A stretch of 18,197 nucleotides of DNA from Tieghemiomyces parasiticus (GCA_027575765.1 JANBPT010000953.1:1-18197), one strand, 5' to 3'. Positions 1-10,944 are shown, numbered from the stretch's first letter. Notes: generated by a model from the letters alone, not told the origin. Numbers and translations are program-made.

Positions 1-1660
1 TCTTAGGTTTCATCTGAAACACTGTGATCTGAGACCTCCCGCTTAAAATTCTCAAAATAATTGGAGGCACCTGTACTGGCCCAAGGGTCTGCGATGGGTC
101 AATTTGGCTATCGGTTAGCTTATCAATCACGGTGAGGAGTTCACTCCCGGGATGGCTCCTCCAACGTTTACCACGGCCCAGATAGCGCCCTTCTATGACA
201 GCACCTGTCCCCTACGCCCTATTGGCATAACGCCCAAAGATATACTAGCTCTCAGCGCGTCCTATGGGCAGATTTTGATACTCCAAGGGTAAGTCGACTT
301 GGGCGGGCGGTGGTGCGAAAGACTATTCAAAAAGTGACGGCTAGCGGTAGAGGCCAGGATGGAAGGAGGGGAGGGGACCGGATCCAAGGAATATCTGATT
401 GCTCGCGAATACCTCTACGGCTTGCCACTCTCGACCATGTTAACTGACCACGGGGGACTGCGTGGGGTTGCCTACCTCGTGGCAAAACATAATGACTTGC
501 CGATACATCAGTGAGCTATTAAAGGCTTTGAGAATGGCCGGTGCGTTCCACTGACACCGAACTCGGCCCCCTCCTTCCCTCACTCCTGTACGGAATAATG
601 TGGTATCTGCTGCTGCTGAGTTGTAGGGCGTCTGACAGTGGACAATTTATGTACTCCGAAGCCACATATTCTACCGGCCATTTAAGGTCGATCTCAAGCG
701 ACCTGGGTAATAGATATCAGCGACTGACTTCCGACTAAAACCGGTGAATCGCTTGGGCTATTATCGTTGACTTGACATCCATATAGCCATTAAACTCCTC
801 CTTGAAGTCATCTATGCACCCCTGCCCCTCACAGGCGGACAATCGATTCCTTTGTTTAGATGGTGAGGTCCGATTAGCGTTGTTATAGTGACGGTCGCTG
901 CCCATGAGTATCTGTACGCCTCCAGTAGGTCCACGCAGGCCGTGTAATACGAAGTCCCTCCAGCCGGGTCATCGGTACTGGTACTGGATTAACCTACAAC
1001 CTCCTCTCATGACCTTTGAATAGGGAGGCTGTCGTTGGCTTCAACTTGGGTCAACGAACATGATAAACCCCCTACAGTCAGTATAACCCGGCTTTAACCA
1101 CTCTATACTAACTTATTAGCCTGAATTTGCGTAGCGAAAGGGACATTTCGGCCTCGATTAGGTCGGAAACCTGTGGTACTTACCTAGAAGGTGGCGCATC
1201 CACTTTGAACTGTACCAACGCTGCTTCCTTTATCGCTCTCGTGAGATAGTCTTCACTCTCCCTAAGCTGCCACGTAGTGGACGCAAGCTGAAGTGTTGAC
1301 CATTACCCTCTGCCCCTTACCCCTGACGAGTCAACCCCAGCAGCCCGTGTAGTCTCTCTACACTCCTCTATTGTTTATCGCCAGGCCGTTTCGGCAGGAT
1401 AATCGGGATGAATGATTTAAAAGGAGGACTGGTGGCGGCCATCGTTAGGGGGGTACCGTGTGCCCAATCTGATAACCCTGCTATTCGTTTGACCTTGCGG
1501 CCCTATCCCTGCTTTCGAAGCCGCTACCCGCTCCCTTCGTTGTTGGTATCTTCGATCCGTGTTTCTCCGGCCCGCCAGCCTCCTTGGTGACTATTTCAAT
1601 CGCTGGACCTTCAGTCTTATTTTACGCTCGCCACGTGTTATCCACCTTCTAGGCGCTATA
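1..1660. other. Intergenic region without recognisable gene
   Basis: I see no coding region here that I can support. Open frames are short (60-65 codons), stop-rich on both strands and resemble no family I recognise. The last 150 bases before the first gene are pyrimidine-rich, as expected for a fungal promoter or leader. No tRNA-like or rRNA-like segment was found by eye. An exon of a gene lying mostly to the left of the window cannot be excluded. Confidence 0.6.
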
Positions 1661-3531
1661 ATGCTCTCCCGTAACAGCCGCGTGCCCAAGCGGCACCTCT
1701 ATATCCACGACACAACTCTTCGGGACGGTGAGCAGGTAAGTGTCGATTAGCCCGGCCATATTCAGGCTAGGTAATAATCCGCCCTTATGGAACCGGCCGA
1801 CTTTCTACCACATAGGTACCCGTCACCCACTCACTCTAGAAGTATTTGGATATCTATTCTCACTCGTACGCATAGGCTCCAGGCGTCTTCTTTCCGCGAG
1901 AGGCCAAGGTGAAAATTGCTCACCAGCTGTCTCGGCTTGGTGTGGATATCATCGAAGCTGGTCTGGTCATGTCGTCTGTGGAAACGTACGAGACGGTCAA
2001 GCAGATCGCCACCGAAGTCGGGCCCTCGATGGTGGGCCGCGAGGCCATCGGCCGCCCACCGGTAAGTCTTCCAGTCCCAACCGGTAGTAGAGCTGCACAT
2101 TCCGACCCACTATGGTACCTTTGCTGCATATGAGCTCATGCAAATGAGTTCGTTACGATCATAAGGGGAAGGGGTTGGTGAGTTGTGAGGCCAGGCACCA
2201 GTGCCGAGCGTCCGGGGAGGCGTGGCTACTTAACCGGCAGATAATCATGCGTAGAGAGAGAGAAAGTATGCAGAGGGTCAGGTCATGGGCGCAGAGATGT
2301 GCGCAGGGGACTCAATGGTCGTTAGACATAGTTCCTTTTGTGCTCTGTCCGTCAGATAGCCTCCACCCATCGGCACCAGGTGGCCTCCGTCGCACGCATC
2401 ACTTTATACCTACCTTGGTTCTTCCGCCGGCTCTCCTTCCTCACTTCGATCCTCAGGTTTAGGCCAGAAAGGTACGCCGCCCCCACTCTGTCTTTTGCTA
2501 CAGTGGGTCCTCATCATTAACCCTGTGGAACCGCTACCCTACCCTCGCCGGCACAGATCATCGCTGCCTTCGCCCGTAACATCGAGGCCGATATCCGTCG
2601 CACCTACGAAGCCATCAGCCCAGCCCCTTGTCACCGCCTCATGGTTTTTACGCCCGCGTCAGACCTCCACCTGAAATACAAGCTTCACATTACGCGTGAG
2701 GAGTGTCTCGCGCGGGCCCGCGAGGGGATCAAGCTGGCCCGATCCCTATGCGATGACGTGTGGTTTGGCCTTGAGGACTCGGCCCGTGCTGATTTCGAAT
2801 TCGTGTGCCAGTTTGTGGCGCTCTGCGAGGAGCTCGGGGTGGGTACACTGGTGATCGCTGATACGGTGGGGAGCCAGCTGCCCAATGATTTCGGTGACCT
2901 AGTCCAACGCGTCAAGGCCCGCCGGGCGCCCGGGTCTCAGCTGATCATCGGCGTGCACTGCCATAACGACCTAGGTTTGTCAACGGCCAACGCTCTGGCG
3001 GCCATCCAGAACGGTGCCGAGCACGTTGAGGTGACCATCGGTGGGATTGGGGAACGTGCCGGTAACACTTCGCTCGAGCAAGTTATCATGGCCATCGAGT
3101 CCCACCCGGCGTCTTTCCCGGTCACCCATGGCATCAACACAACACTGCTCACTGAGACTGCCCAGATGATGGCTACACTGGGTGGGGTAGTCTTGGCCCC
3201 CAATACCCCGCTGGTCGGTGCCAACGCCTTCAGCCACGAGTCTGGGATCCACCAACACGGTATGCTCCAGTGCCGCGACTTGTACGAGTTTGTTCACCCC
3301 GAACAGGTCGGGTCAGTGTGCCGACTGGTCCTGGGTAAGCAGAGCGGACGTCACGCCCTCAAGGCCCGCCTGGCCACCCTGGGATATCCGGAATTTAACG
3401 CCAATGAGCTCAACGTGTTGTTTGGCAAATTCAAACTTCTGGCCGAGACCAAAGTGGAGGTCGAGGACACCGACCTGGCTGCCCTGGTTGGTAAACCCGC
3501 AACGGTGGATGACATCGCCGTTGTCGAGTGA
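1661..3531 (+). CDS. 2-isopropylmalate synthase-like enzyme (type 1, LeuA-like), lacking the leucine regulatory domain
   Basis: Three exons, 1661-1735, 1876-2061 and 2557-3531, with phase-0 introns (140 and 495 nt; both donors GTAAGT, acceptors TAG and CAG), give 411 residues. The protein belongs to the HMGL-like TIM-barrel family, which condenses acetyl-CoA with a 2-oxo acid; 2-oxoisovalerate in leucine synthesis is the likeliest. Visible motifs: HDTTLRDGEQ (16-25; Asp17 a predicted metal ligand, Arg21 catalytic), HCHNDLG (221-227; His221 and His223 metal ligands), GIGERAGN (250-257; Asn257 metal ligand), and the downstream linker with KQSGRHAL (348-355). Bacterial and plant type 1 enzymes run on to about 500 residues through a LeuA dimerisation/allosteric domain; this one stops at the end of the linker. 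The fungal LEU4 enzyme is the other, longer type, and fungal homocitrate synthase has DSTLREGEQ instead. Odd residues: GLVMSS (54-59) replaces the usual GFPxSS, and Met116 replaces His of the plant RIHTF motif. Start: ATG at 1661 with A at -3; the in-frame upstream start at 1559 is GTG. Substrate is inferred, not shown. Confidence 0.85.
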
Positions 3532-4185
3532 AAGGGGGGCTTTTCGGGCCCTTAATAAGGATATCCGTTAGCAGGGGGTTTTCAATGTTTTTCTTTAGTC
3601 AGTCGGGTAGTTACAAGTAAATTTGCGTGTGTGATCTAAAACTAATTTCTCTATTCGACATAGACAGGGCTTGGTAGGGGGATTAGGCGGTGGGAGCTGG
3701 AAACAGATGTCGCTATGGTTTTCCACCCGTGGGTATTTACCTCCTGTGTTGGGTTGCGCAATCTCTGTGAGAAGTACCCTTGTCTGACTACGAGATTATA
3801 GTATACAGAACACACGTGCCCCTACCAGCCACAGAGCCCTCCAATGCACCACATTTTAAGGGCCTGGCGAAATCAGTTATTCTCCATTAGGTGTTACTGT
3901 GTGCTCTATGGGGGTTTTTTTCCGGTGTTTGCGTTCAAAGCACCGATGGGGGCTAGGCCACCCGTCGCGCTTTGTTTTTCTCTAACAAACTTCTCCGAGT
4001 CACAAACTGTCGACTCACTCATACTTGCCAGACTCTCACCTTCTCACCTTGATTGCCAGACCGTTTCTGCGTCTAGCCGATTGCCATTACTGCCCGTCCT
4101 TAGCGTGTTTCGGTATCTACCAGCCATCAGTTCACTCAGGACCCGAACACTGCCACCATCCCTTGAACCCAAGCCGCGATTCAAA
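3532..4185. other. Intergenic spacer between the synthase and the phosphatase genes
   Basis: No separate gene seen. The right half (3844-4185) stays open in frame with the phosphatase start, with in-frame ATGs at 3844 and 3946. Its A/T-ending codons differ from the G/C-ending codons of the genes, so I treat it as promoter and 5' leader. No clear TATA box or AATAAA signal stands out. Confidence 0.55.
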
Positions 4186-6381
4186 ATGACCAGTTTCCAT
4201 GCCGCACCCAAAGGCGTAGTGGACATCAATGAGCGTCAGGTGATCACCCCCGAACAGGTCGACTTGGCCGAAAAACTTAAGAATGAGGCCAACGTGTTCT
4301 TCAAAGGTTAGCTTCCCTGACTATTAGAGCCTCGGATTACCCGGCCGGCGCGCATCATATCTCTCCATTTAGATCGTGTGGGATGCAGATCTACCCGTCC
4401 CTTCTCCTAGTGGAGATGGAGCGAGGGCCATCTCTTCCCGGGGCGACTAACTCGTCCAATGCCAGTGGATTACTGTCATAGTTTTCCTGGGCTAGGGTTT
4501 TGCTGGCTAACTCCGCCTAACCATATGATGAATCGTCCGCTTTACACGCTCCTCGTGCTCGTCAATCGGCGTAGAACGCAAGTATGATGATGCCATCCGG
4601 CTCTACACTGAGGCCATCGAGCTTAACCCGTCGGTGCCGGCCTATTACTGCAACCGGGCGCTGGCCTACATCAATACCGAGGCCTTCGGGTACGCCATTG
4701 CCGATGCGGACAAGGCCCTGAATCTCGAGCCGGGCTTCGTTAAGGGGTACTACCGCCGGGCCACGGCCAACATGGCCCTGCTCCGGTTGAAGGAGAGCGT
4801 GCGGGATTTCCGGATGGTGGTCAAGCGTGTGCCCAAGGATGCCGACGCTCGCAAGAAGCTGACCGAGTGCGAGAAAATGCACCGACGGATAGAGTTCGAG
4901 AAGGCCATCGAGTTTGACGAAGAGGGGCGGAGTGTCGCTGATCAGATTGATCTGCCCAGCATGAGTAAGTCTACGCTATATGTATGCATATGGGTGTTTA
5001 TTGGAGGGACCAGGCCAGGCCCACTACGGCGGCCTCGAAGGTACAGGATCTGTCGCAAACATTAACTCAGTGGCAGCTATGTATACGAATGCATCTCCCT
5101 CCGACCGACCCGTCGTTATCAATCCCCTTTTCAGCGGTTGACGATAGCTACGATGGCCCCCGCCTGGCGACCGAGAATGGCCATGGTGTCATTGACAAGG
5201 CCTTCGTCGATGCCCTACTCACGCGCTTCCGTGACCAGAAGGCCATCCATCGGAAGTATGCTTACCAGGTAGGTTGACACCACGTTCATCGGATAGACGG
5301 TCACTTAATCGATGGAATTAGGGTGACCAGATTGCATAACGTTAATCACTTCTCCGTCCCCCTCGACCGCGCATGGCCCTGACACGCTCAGATCATCCTG
5401 GAGGCCAAGAAAATGTTCACCGAACAGCCTTCGCTGGTCGACATAACCATCCCCGAGGAGGCCCGCCTCACCGTATGTGGTGACGTGCACGGTAGGTACA
5501 CCACAGTCACTCATTAGCTCGAAACGGATCGCCCACTCCTTGTCAGCTTACCATTTAAACCGTCTGGACCTGAACGCCGACTAACCCCATGTACATGCCC
5601 TCTTCACCATCGTCCAGGTCAACTCTTTGACTTTCTCAACATCTTCGATCTGAACGGCTACCCTTCGCCGACCAACTGGTACCTGTTCAACGGTGATTTT
5701 GTGGACCGGGGTAGTTTCTCGCTGGAGATTATCCTGATCCTCTTCGCGTACAAGTGGCTGTACCCGAACTCGGTCTACCTGGCGCGCGGCAACCACGAGA
5801 CCAACAACATGAATAAGGTGTACGGTTTCGAGGGCGAGGTGAAGGCTAAGTTCTCCGAGACCATGTTCAAGCTATTTGCGGAAACGTTCAATGCCCTGCC
5901 GCTGGGGCACTTGATCCAGGAGAAGATATTCGTGGTGCACGGTGGCCTATTCAGCCGGGACAACGTGTCGCTGGACGAGATCCGCCAGATCAACCGGTTC
6001 ATGCAACCCCCCACCGAGGGCCTCATGTGCGAGATTCTATGGTCCGATCCGCAGCCCTTGCCGGGCCGCCGGCCCAGCAAGCGCGGTACCGGTATCGAGT
6101 TTGGGCCCGACGTGACGGAGAACTTTTTGAACCACAACAACCTCGACCTGCTCATCCGTAGCCACGAGGTTAAGGACGAGGGGTACGTGATTGAACACAA
6201 CGGGAAGTGCGTCACGGTATTCTCGGCCCCTAACTACTGCGACCGGATGGACAACCTCGGCGCCTATATCCACATCACCCACGACCGGAAGGTGTCCTAC
6301 CATACGTTTAAGGCCGTGCCGCACCCCAATAACGTGAAACCCATGCAGTACGCGTCGCAGTTTAGTCAGTTTGGCCTTTAA
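4186..6381 (+). CDS. PPT1: Serine/threonine-protein phosphatase 5 (TPR-PPP, PP5/Ppt1)
   Basis: Five exons, 4186-4306, 4575-4964, 5135-5268, 5392-5491 and 5618-6381, encode 502 residues (human PP5 499, yeast Ppt1 513). Introns of 268, 170, 123 and 126 nt keep phase and family alignment. PP5 dephosphorylates Hsp90, Cdc37 and client proteins in cytosol and nucleus. The N-terminal three-TPR domain (about 25-150) keeps all Hsp90-tail clamp positions, with the same numbering as human: Lys32, Asn36, Asn67, Lys97, Arg101. Glu76, which in human PP5 blocks the active site, is also present. The PPP domain shows CGDVHG (244-249), GDFVDRG (274-280), RGNHE (305-309), [10 protein letters not shown] (from 429) and FSAPNYCD. 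Predicted metal/catalytic residues are Asp246, His248, Asp275, Asn307, His308 and His431, offset +4 from human. The C-terminal autoinhibitory segment is conserved ([11 protein letters not shown]). Start at 4186 has A at -3 and gives the normal family length; an in-frame upstream extension exists but looks non-coding. Nothing is broken. Identity is secure; exon edges are hand-derived. Confidence 0.96.
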
Positions 6382-6626
6382 GGTGGTAAACCGAGTCCAG
6401 GTGAGGAGTGAACTCGAGGATGCCGATCCTCGTTATGCTACTTAACGTATCTCGCTTGGATGCTCGGGTCGTATTGTGTGTTTGCTTTTTTTATTGGGTG
6501 CGCTTGCCTCCTAATTCTTGATCTTTTTCCACTGTCAGCTTCTTTTTTTTCTACTATTGCGTTCCAATTTGATTATATTTGACCCTCTCTTCCATTCGCC
6601 CGGTTGTGCCAACCTGTAAGTCATGA

Positions 6627-6632
6627 ATTAAA
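6627..6632 (+). terminator. Candidate poly(A) signal (ATTAAA) of the phosphatase gene
   Basis: ATTAAA lies 246 nt after the phosphatase stop codon, downstream of T-rich runs (about 6484-6552). A six-base match is common by chance; only the position supports it. Confidence 0.35.
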
Positions 6633-7880
6633 GATGATTTATAGAATCAGCCGACTACCTGGCCCAGTAGGCGGCTGGACCTGGCGGTTGTGGATTGGCA
6701 TACATACACACACACGTGCCGTTGATGAGGGTCAGTAGTTCATGATGGTGAATTTCGATTTCATGGTGAGTCTCTACTTGCTTCTTGCCGAACCACACCG
6801 GTTGGTAAAGGTCTTGCATATGTCCTGTCCCTTTCATCCGCTCCAGAGGCCAATTTAGGGCTATTAATCACCACAACTTTGCAGCTGACCGACAGCAGCA
6901 GCAGCTGAATAGTGCTCCGACTCTTCATTGGTCCTGGTTAATGGCAAGGGATACAACCAACCTGGTGTAACCGAATACGCGACACTGGTTGACTAAAATG
7001 GTTTTCCGTACGCGTGCCCTCCCTTGATCCATTTGAAACGGGGGTCAGCGACCCCTCCATATCCAGCTGTAGGGTCGAGCTGCACCTCTATTGAAAGTTT
7101 AGGCGTCTCAGTGGTCGAAGGATACCGTCCTTCGTGCTTTGGTAACCTAACTTCCATTGTCATCTAGGGATTTAGAAGGGTCTCTGGCCGCCGTGATCCG
7201 GCTTGACGCCGTTGCTAGACCGGTTCCAAGTAAGGGGTCTATGCCCCAAACGTAGGCGAGGTCCCTGCTATCTATACGGCCAGTATGGATGCGCGATAAG
7301 GTCTAGCGCCCTCGTTCGATTCTCGGCACTTGATGATCACCCGCCTAGCGCGCATTGACCAATCTGAAAGGACCGAGGAACAAGTCCTGGGAGCCACGAT
7401 GATTAGGTTACCTGCCTGTTCACTAGTACTTAAGGGCACTAGAATGGTGAGGATTAGCTTTAGGTTGAAAGTGGCAATCTGGGGGCTCGGCAAAGAGGAG
7501 GGTGCTGCAGAAGTATTAACCCACAGGCCTCACTGTACTCCCCTACCTCTACCATTAGTCTTATCAGAGCTCTGGGGTCCATTATCTAGCCAATGATCAA
7601 TGGCTGTCTAATCTGTGTGACCCACCAATCAGATGCCAATCCAGGGTTAAGGATAAGACGCGAAGTGTGAAAGGGAACAACTATCCACGCGCAGATTCGT
7701 CACCTCTCACGTTTGCTCATCCGGCTCAACTATTTTTTTCAACGACTGAGGGGCAAGTCTAATTTTACCCCACCCGCTGCCGTGCCCACTGGGGTTGTGG
7801 TGGCTGTGCGCTGCTAACGCAGACTACAATGCCTTGGAGATGGATGCCTCATGAACCCGCCACCTTCGCGGCTAGTGTGA

Positions 7881-7900
7881 GGGGAGGGAGGGGGGGGGGG
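7881..7900 (+). repeat. G-rich tract (potential G-quadruplex)
   Basis: GGGGAGGGAGGGGGGGGGGG ends in an uninterrupted run of 11 G. It fits the G3+ spacing of a G-quadruplex on the plus strand. It lies 640 bases before the NADH dehydrogenase start codon. It may equally be a simple sequence prone to length change; no function is shown. Confidence 0.6.
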
Positions 7901-8135
7901 TTCATGCTCGGCTCACAAGTATGGAACCCCTACCAGTTTTGGGGATGTCTTGCTATAAGCTGTCTGTGCGATTGGGCCGGAGGAAGGGAACCTTAACAAG
8001 TTTGTGGCACGTCAACGGACCCACTAGTAGGCGAAAAAAAGAGCCTATCCGCATAGGCAGGTGGGCTCTTCGTCGAGTCGCCACCGTTGAAGGCTTCTCA
8101 AGATAGCATCGGTCCCTAACCTGACCATCTCTCCA

Positions 8136-8145
8136 TATATATTAA
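8136..8145 (+). promoter_or_regulatory. TATA-like element of the NADH dehydrogenase gene
   Basis: TATATATTAA stands at the edge between ordinary intergenic sequence and a long C/T-rich, nearly ATG-free stretch leading to the ATG at 8540. This suggests transcription starting around 8165-8180 and a leader of roughly 360 nt. Inferred from sequence alone. Confidence 0.4.
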
Positions 8146-8287
8146 GTCGGCCCACCCTCCGTTCGCTCGCTTACGACTTGCCGTCTTTCGCACCTATCTG
8201 GCTCGGCTTCCCTTACGTACTCGCCCTTACCTAATTTTACGCACCCATTGCCCGCTCGTTACGTCAATCCTACCTATCGGGACTTTC

Positions 8288-8347
8288 ATGCGCCCGCCCT
8301 GCCTTGCCGCGACACGCCTTCTCCTCCGCGATAACACGACCCGATAA
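8288..8347 (+). promoter_or_regulatory. Upstream ORF of 19 codons in the presumed NADH dehydrogenase leader
   Basis: I find only one ATG between the TATA-like box (8136) and the main ATG (8540), and it opens this 19-codon frame ending in TAA. The peptide begins MRPPCLAATRLLL and is basic and hydrophobic, resembling a mitochondrial presequence. It has no GT donor inside, so it is unlikely to be an alternative first exon. If the leader is transcribed, it could lower translation of the main frame. Transcription of this stretch is inferred. Confidence 0.35.
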
Positions 8348-8539
8348 CCGTGCCCTATCGTCCTTTATACCGCCCCAGGACCTGTCTCATATCACCTCTG
8401 CGTATCTTTGAATCCCCCGGAGCAACCGCTGTTCGCATTTATACGAGTCCATTCTCCGGCTCGATCCCACCGCGTTTATACCGCATTCGACTCTCTCGCA
8501 TTCCTGCCGTAATCTAGTACGGTTGAGCCTGTAACCGCT

Positions 8540-10704
8540 ATGGTACTTCCCCACACATTCGCTACCGGTAGGTGTTCCTAGCTAACCCTTATGTGCCCTC
8601 GAAGAAACTGGGGCCCATTCTCGGATCCCCGCCACGGGCCGATTCGGACAGGGCCGGGCTACGTTCTACAGCCCCCCCATTCTGTACCTGGGGTATTCGC
8701 TATGTGGCCCTCCCACCCTCCACGCCATTGACGGCCCAACGAGGGTGTGGGGGAATGAGTGTGTGTATACTTGTGCGAGTGAATACCCCTCCCCTATTGT
8801 GAGAAATTAGGGACGGGGTGTCCTACCCCAACCCTCTTTCCTCACGGTCTGCGTGGCTCTGCAGGCGCACAACTGGCGAAAAAGGGCTCCAAGGCCGCAT
8901 GGTGGTGACACCGTCAGTACCCCTCAGCTCGTGGCACCGTTACTAATAACCCAACCGACCACTGTCACCGACAACCCTTCCCTTTATTCCTCCCGTTGTC
9001 ACTCCTACGGTTCCAGCCTCGCGCCTGGGCCTGGCTGCCCGCCTTCGCGCGCCGGCAGTCCTGCGGCATCGTCATGCCGCGGGCGCTCTGCGCTTCCAGA
9101 GCGGCTCGGCCCCTCCGCCAGCCGCAACCAAGGCCAACGTTGCCACCGCCACCTCGACAATCACGCCGCCTCCCCCGAGCGGTGCCAACGGTGCCTCCCA
9201 AGGCAGCAGTAACGGTGATAGTGGTCGCCACTCCCGGTGGCGCTACGTCAAGTACGCCCTATACGCCTTCGTCTCGGGTGGCATGACCTACAGCGCAACC
9301 AAGGTGTACATGGCGCGCCACCCGCCAGTGCAGGCCCCTCCAGATACCACCAAGAAGACGCTGGTCATCCTGGGTACCGGCTGGGGGGCCATATCGATGC
9401 TGAAGGGGATTGACTCGTCGCTCTACAACATTGTGGTGGTGTCCCCACGCAATTACTTCCTATTTACCCCGCTCTTGCCGAGTTGCACTGTTGGCACCAT
9501 TGAGCACCGGTCGATCATGGAACCCATCCACTACATCACCCGCCACAAGCAGCGCGCCATCCACTTTTATGAGGCTCACTGTACCGATATTGACCCAGCC
9601 ACTAAGACCATTACCGTCGAAGACCAGTCCGATATTAAGGGTGATGTATCCAAGGCCACTCTCAAGTACGACTACCTCGTGGTGGCCGTCGGCACGGAGA
9701 ACAACACCTTCGGCATTCCAGGGGTGACAGAGCACGCCTGTTTCCTGAAGGAAATCTGGGACGCTCGCAAGATCCGCACCAAGCTGATGGACTGTATCGA
9801 GACGGCCACGTTCCCCGGCCAGACCCCTGAGGAGGTGGAACGCCTGCTGCACATGGTGGTGGTGGGCGGTGGTCCCACGGGCGTTGAGTACGCCGGCGAA
9901 CTGCACGATTTCCTGGTGGAGGACCTGGTGGACTGGTACCCGGATATTGCCGACAAGGTGCGCCTGACGCTGGTGGAGGCGCACCCTACGGTGCTGCCCA
10001 TGTTCAGTCGTCAGCTCATTGACTACACCGAGTCGACCTTCAAGTCGAACAAGATCAACGTGCAGACCGGATCGGTGGTGAAGGAGGTGCACGACAAGCA
10101 CCTGGTGGTCGAGACGCATGATAAGCAGCGCATTCAAATACCCTACGGACTTCTCGTCTGGGCCACGGGTAACACCCAGCGTCCGCTGGTGCGCGACCTG
10201 ATGGCTAAGCTCTCGGTCGCACAGACCTCCAAGCGCGGCCTGCTGGTCGACGACTACCTCCGTGTCAAGGGTGCCGAAGGGATCTGGGCCATTGGGGACG
10301 CCACCTTTACCAAGTACGCCCCGCTCGCCCAGGTCGCTAGCCAGCAGGGCATCTACCTCGCCAAGGCCTTCAACCGCTTGGCCAAGCTCGAGGAGGAAAA
10401 TGCCGCTGCAGGTCGCTCGACCGTGGACATTGCCACGTCCACTGACCCGACCGACGAGGACACCCGCGCGAAGATCCGCCCGTTCAACTACACCTCTCAG
10501 GGCTCCCTGGCCTACATTGGTGCTGACCGCGCCATCGCCGACATGCCCATCTTTGGCAAGAACGTCTCGAGCAGCGGGTTCGCCACCTACCTATTCTGGA
10601 AGAGCGCCTACATTAACCTGCTCTTCAACACGCGGAACCAGTCCATGGTGGCCGCCGACTGGGTCAAAAAGACTCTGTTTGGCCGCGATATCAGCCGGGA
10701 GTGA
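8540..10704 (+). CDS. NDE1: External alternative NADH:ubiquinone oxidoreductase (NDE1-like, type II), mitochondrial
   Basis: Two exons, 8540-8567 (28 nt) and 9017-10704, joined in phase 1 across a 449-nt intron (donor GTAGGT, pyrimidine-rich acceptor TTCCAG), give 571 residues; yeast Nde1 has 560. The enzyme oxidises cytosolic NADH at the outer face of the inner mitochondrial membrane and passes electrons to ubiquinone without pumping protons. Residues 1-36 form an Arg/Ala/Leu-rich presequence ending near LRFQS, a likely processing site. A Pro/Ser/Thr/Gly linker follows, then a single membrane segment (about 86-104) typical of external forms. GTGWGA (129-134) is the FAD fold, GGGPTGVE (293-300) the NADH fold with Glu330 at the second strand end favouring NADH, and GIWAIGDAT the second FAD contact. 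The C-terminus FGRDISRE fits the family. No EF-hand insertion is seen. The frame stays open upstream to 8950 without an ATG before 9283, so a start at 9283 would cut off the presequence and half the membrane anchor. Exon 1 is inferred; the rest is firm. Confidence 0.92.
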
Positions 10705-10928
10705 GTGGTAGTAAGGGTCTGGCGTGGCGTATGTGTGTGTGTCAGGTCCCTCCCCTCCCTTCTTCCTCGTCCTCTGGGTCCAGATGGATATTTTTATTCG
10801 GCCAGTTTCTCTAGTGTTTTATAGATGGAGTACATGCCCTACCGGACAAGCCACCCTTCATTGTTTTGTGGCACAATTAACATTCCCACTGTGATGACCG
10901 TCATAACACACCTTCAGCGAGACCAATT

Positions 10929-10944
10929 TTTATTTTATTTTATT
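10929..10944 (-). terminator. Tandem poly(A) signals of the minus-strand RTP1-like gene
   Basis: Read on the minus strand, three AATAAA hexamers overlap end to end (10944-10939, 10939-10934, 10934-10929), 189-204 nt past the RTP1-like stop codon. This is a plausible 3' end for that transcript. The site lies within about 225 nt of the convergent NADH dehydrogenase stop, so the two 3' UTRs probably overlap. Confidence 0.5.

Larger units (their letters stand above)
6382..8539. other. Long intergenic region: phosphatase 3' end and promoter/leader of the NADH dehydrogenase gene
   Basis: About 2.1 kb with no gene I can support. Visible items are the phosphatase 3' UTR, a short CA tract near 6705-6715, four CAG units at 6893-6904, a G-rich tract at 7881-7900, a weak stem (AAGAGCC 8039-8045 with GGCTCTT 8064-8070), a TATA-like box at 8136 and a C/T-rich leader from about 8150. 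In that leader TTTATACCGC occurs twice (8364-8373 and 8475-8484). Open frames at 7333-7596 (+) and 7921-8106 (+), and on the minus strand at 6837-6655, are short, unmatched and without gene-like codon bias. Confidence 0.6.

Noticed and set aside
6655..6837. Minus-strand ORF of 60 codons, His-rich in the middle, ending in a Pro-rich tail
   Set aside because: True ATG start, but matches no family I know, lacks a convincing upstream exon, and several ORFs of this length occur by chance in this window.
7300..7340. tRNA-like GTTCGATTC at 7314-7322
   Set aside because: The T-stem pairs at only three of five positions and no acceptor stem can be built. The TTCGAAC near 16443 fails likewise.
8039..8070. 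AAGAGCC...GGCTCTT inverted repeat with an inner CCTA/TAGG stem
   Set aside because: A 7-bp stem with a loop of about 18 is common by chance; no U-run terminator applies in a eukaryote, and no gene ends there.
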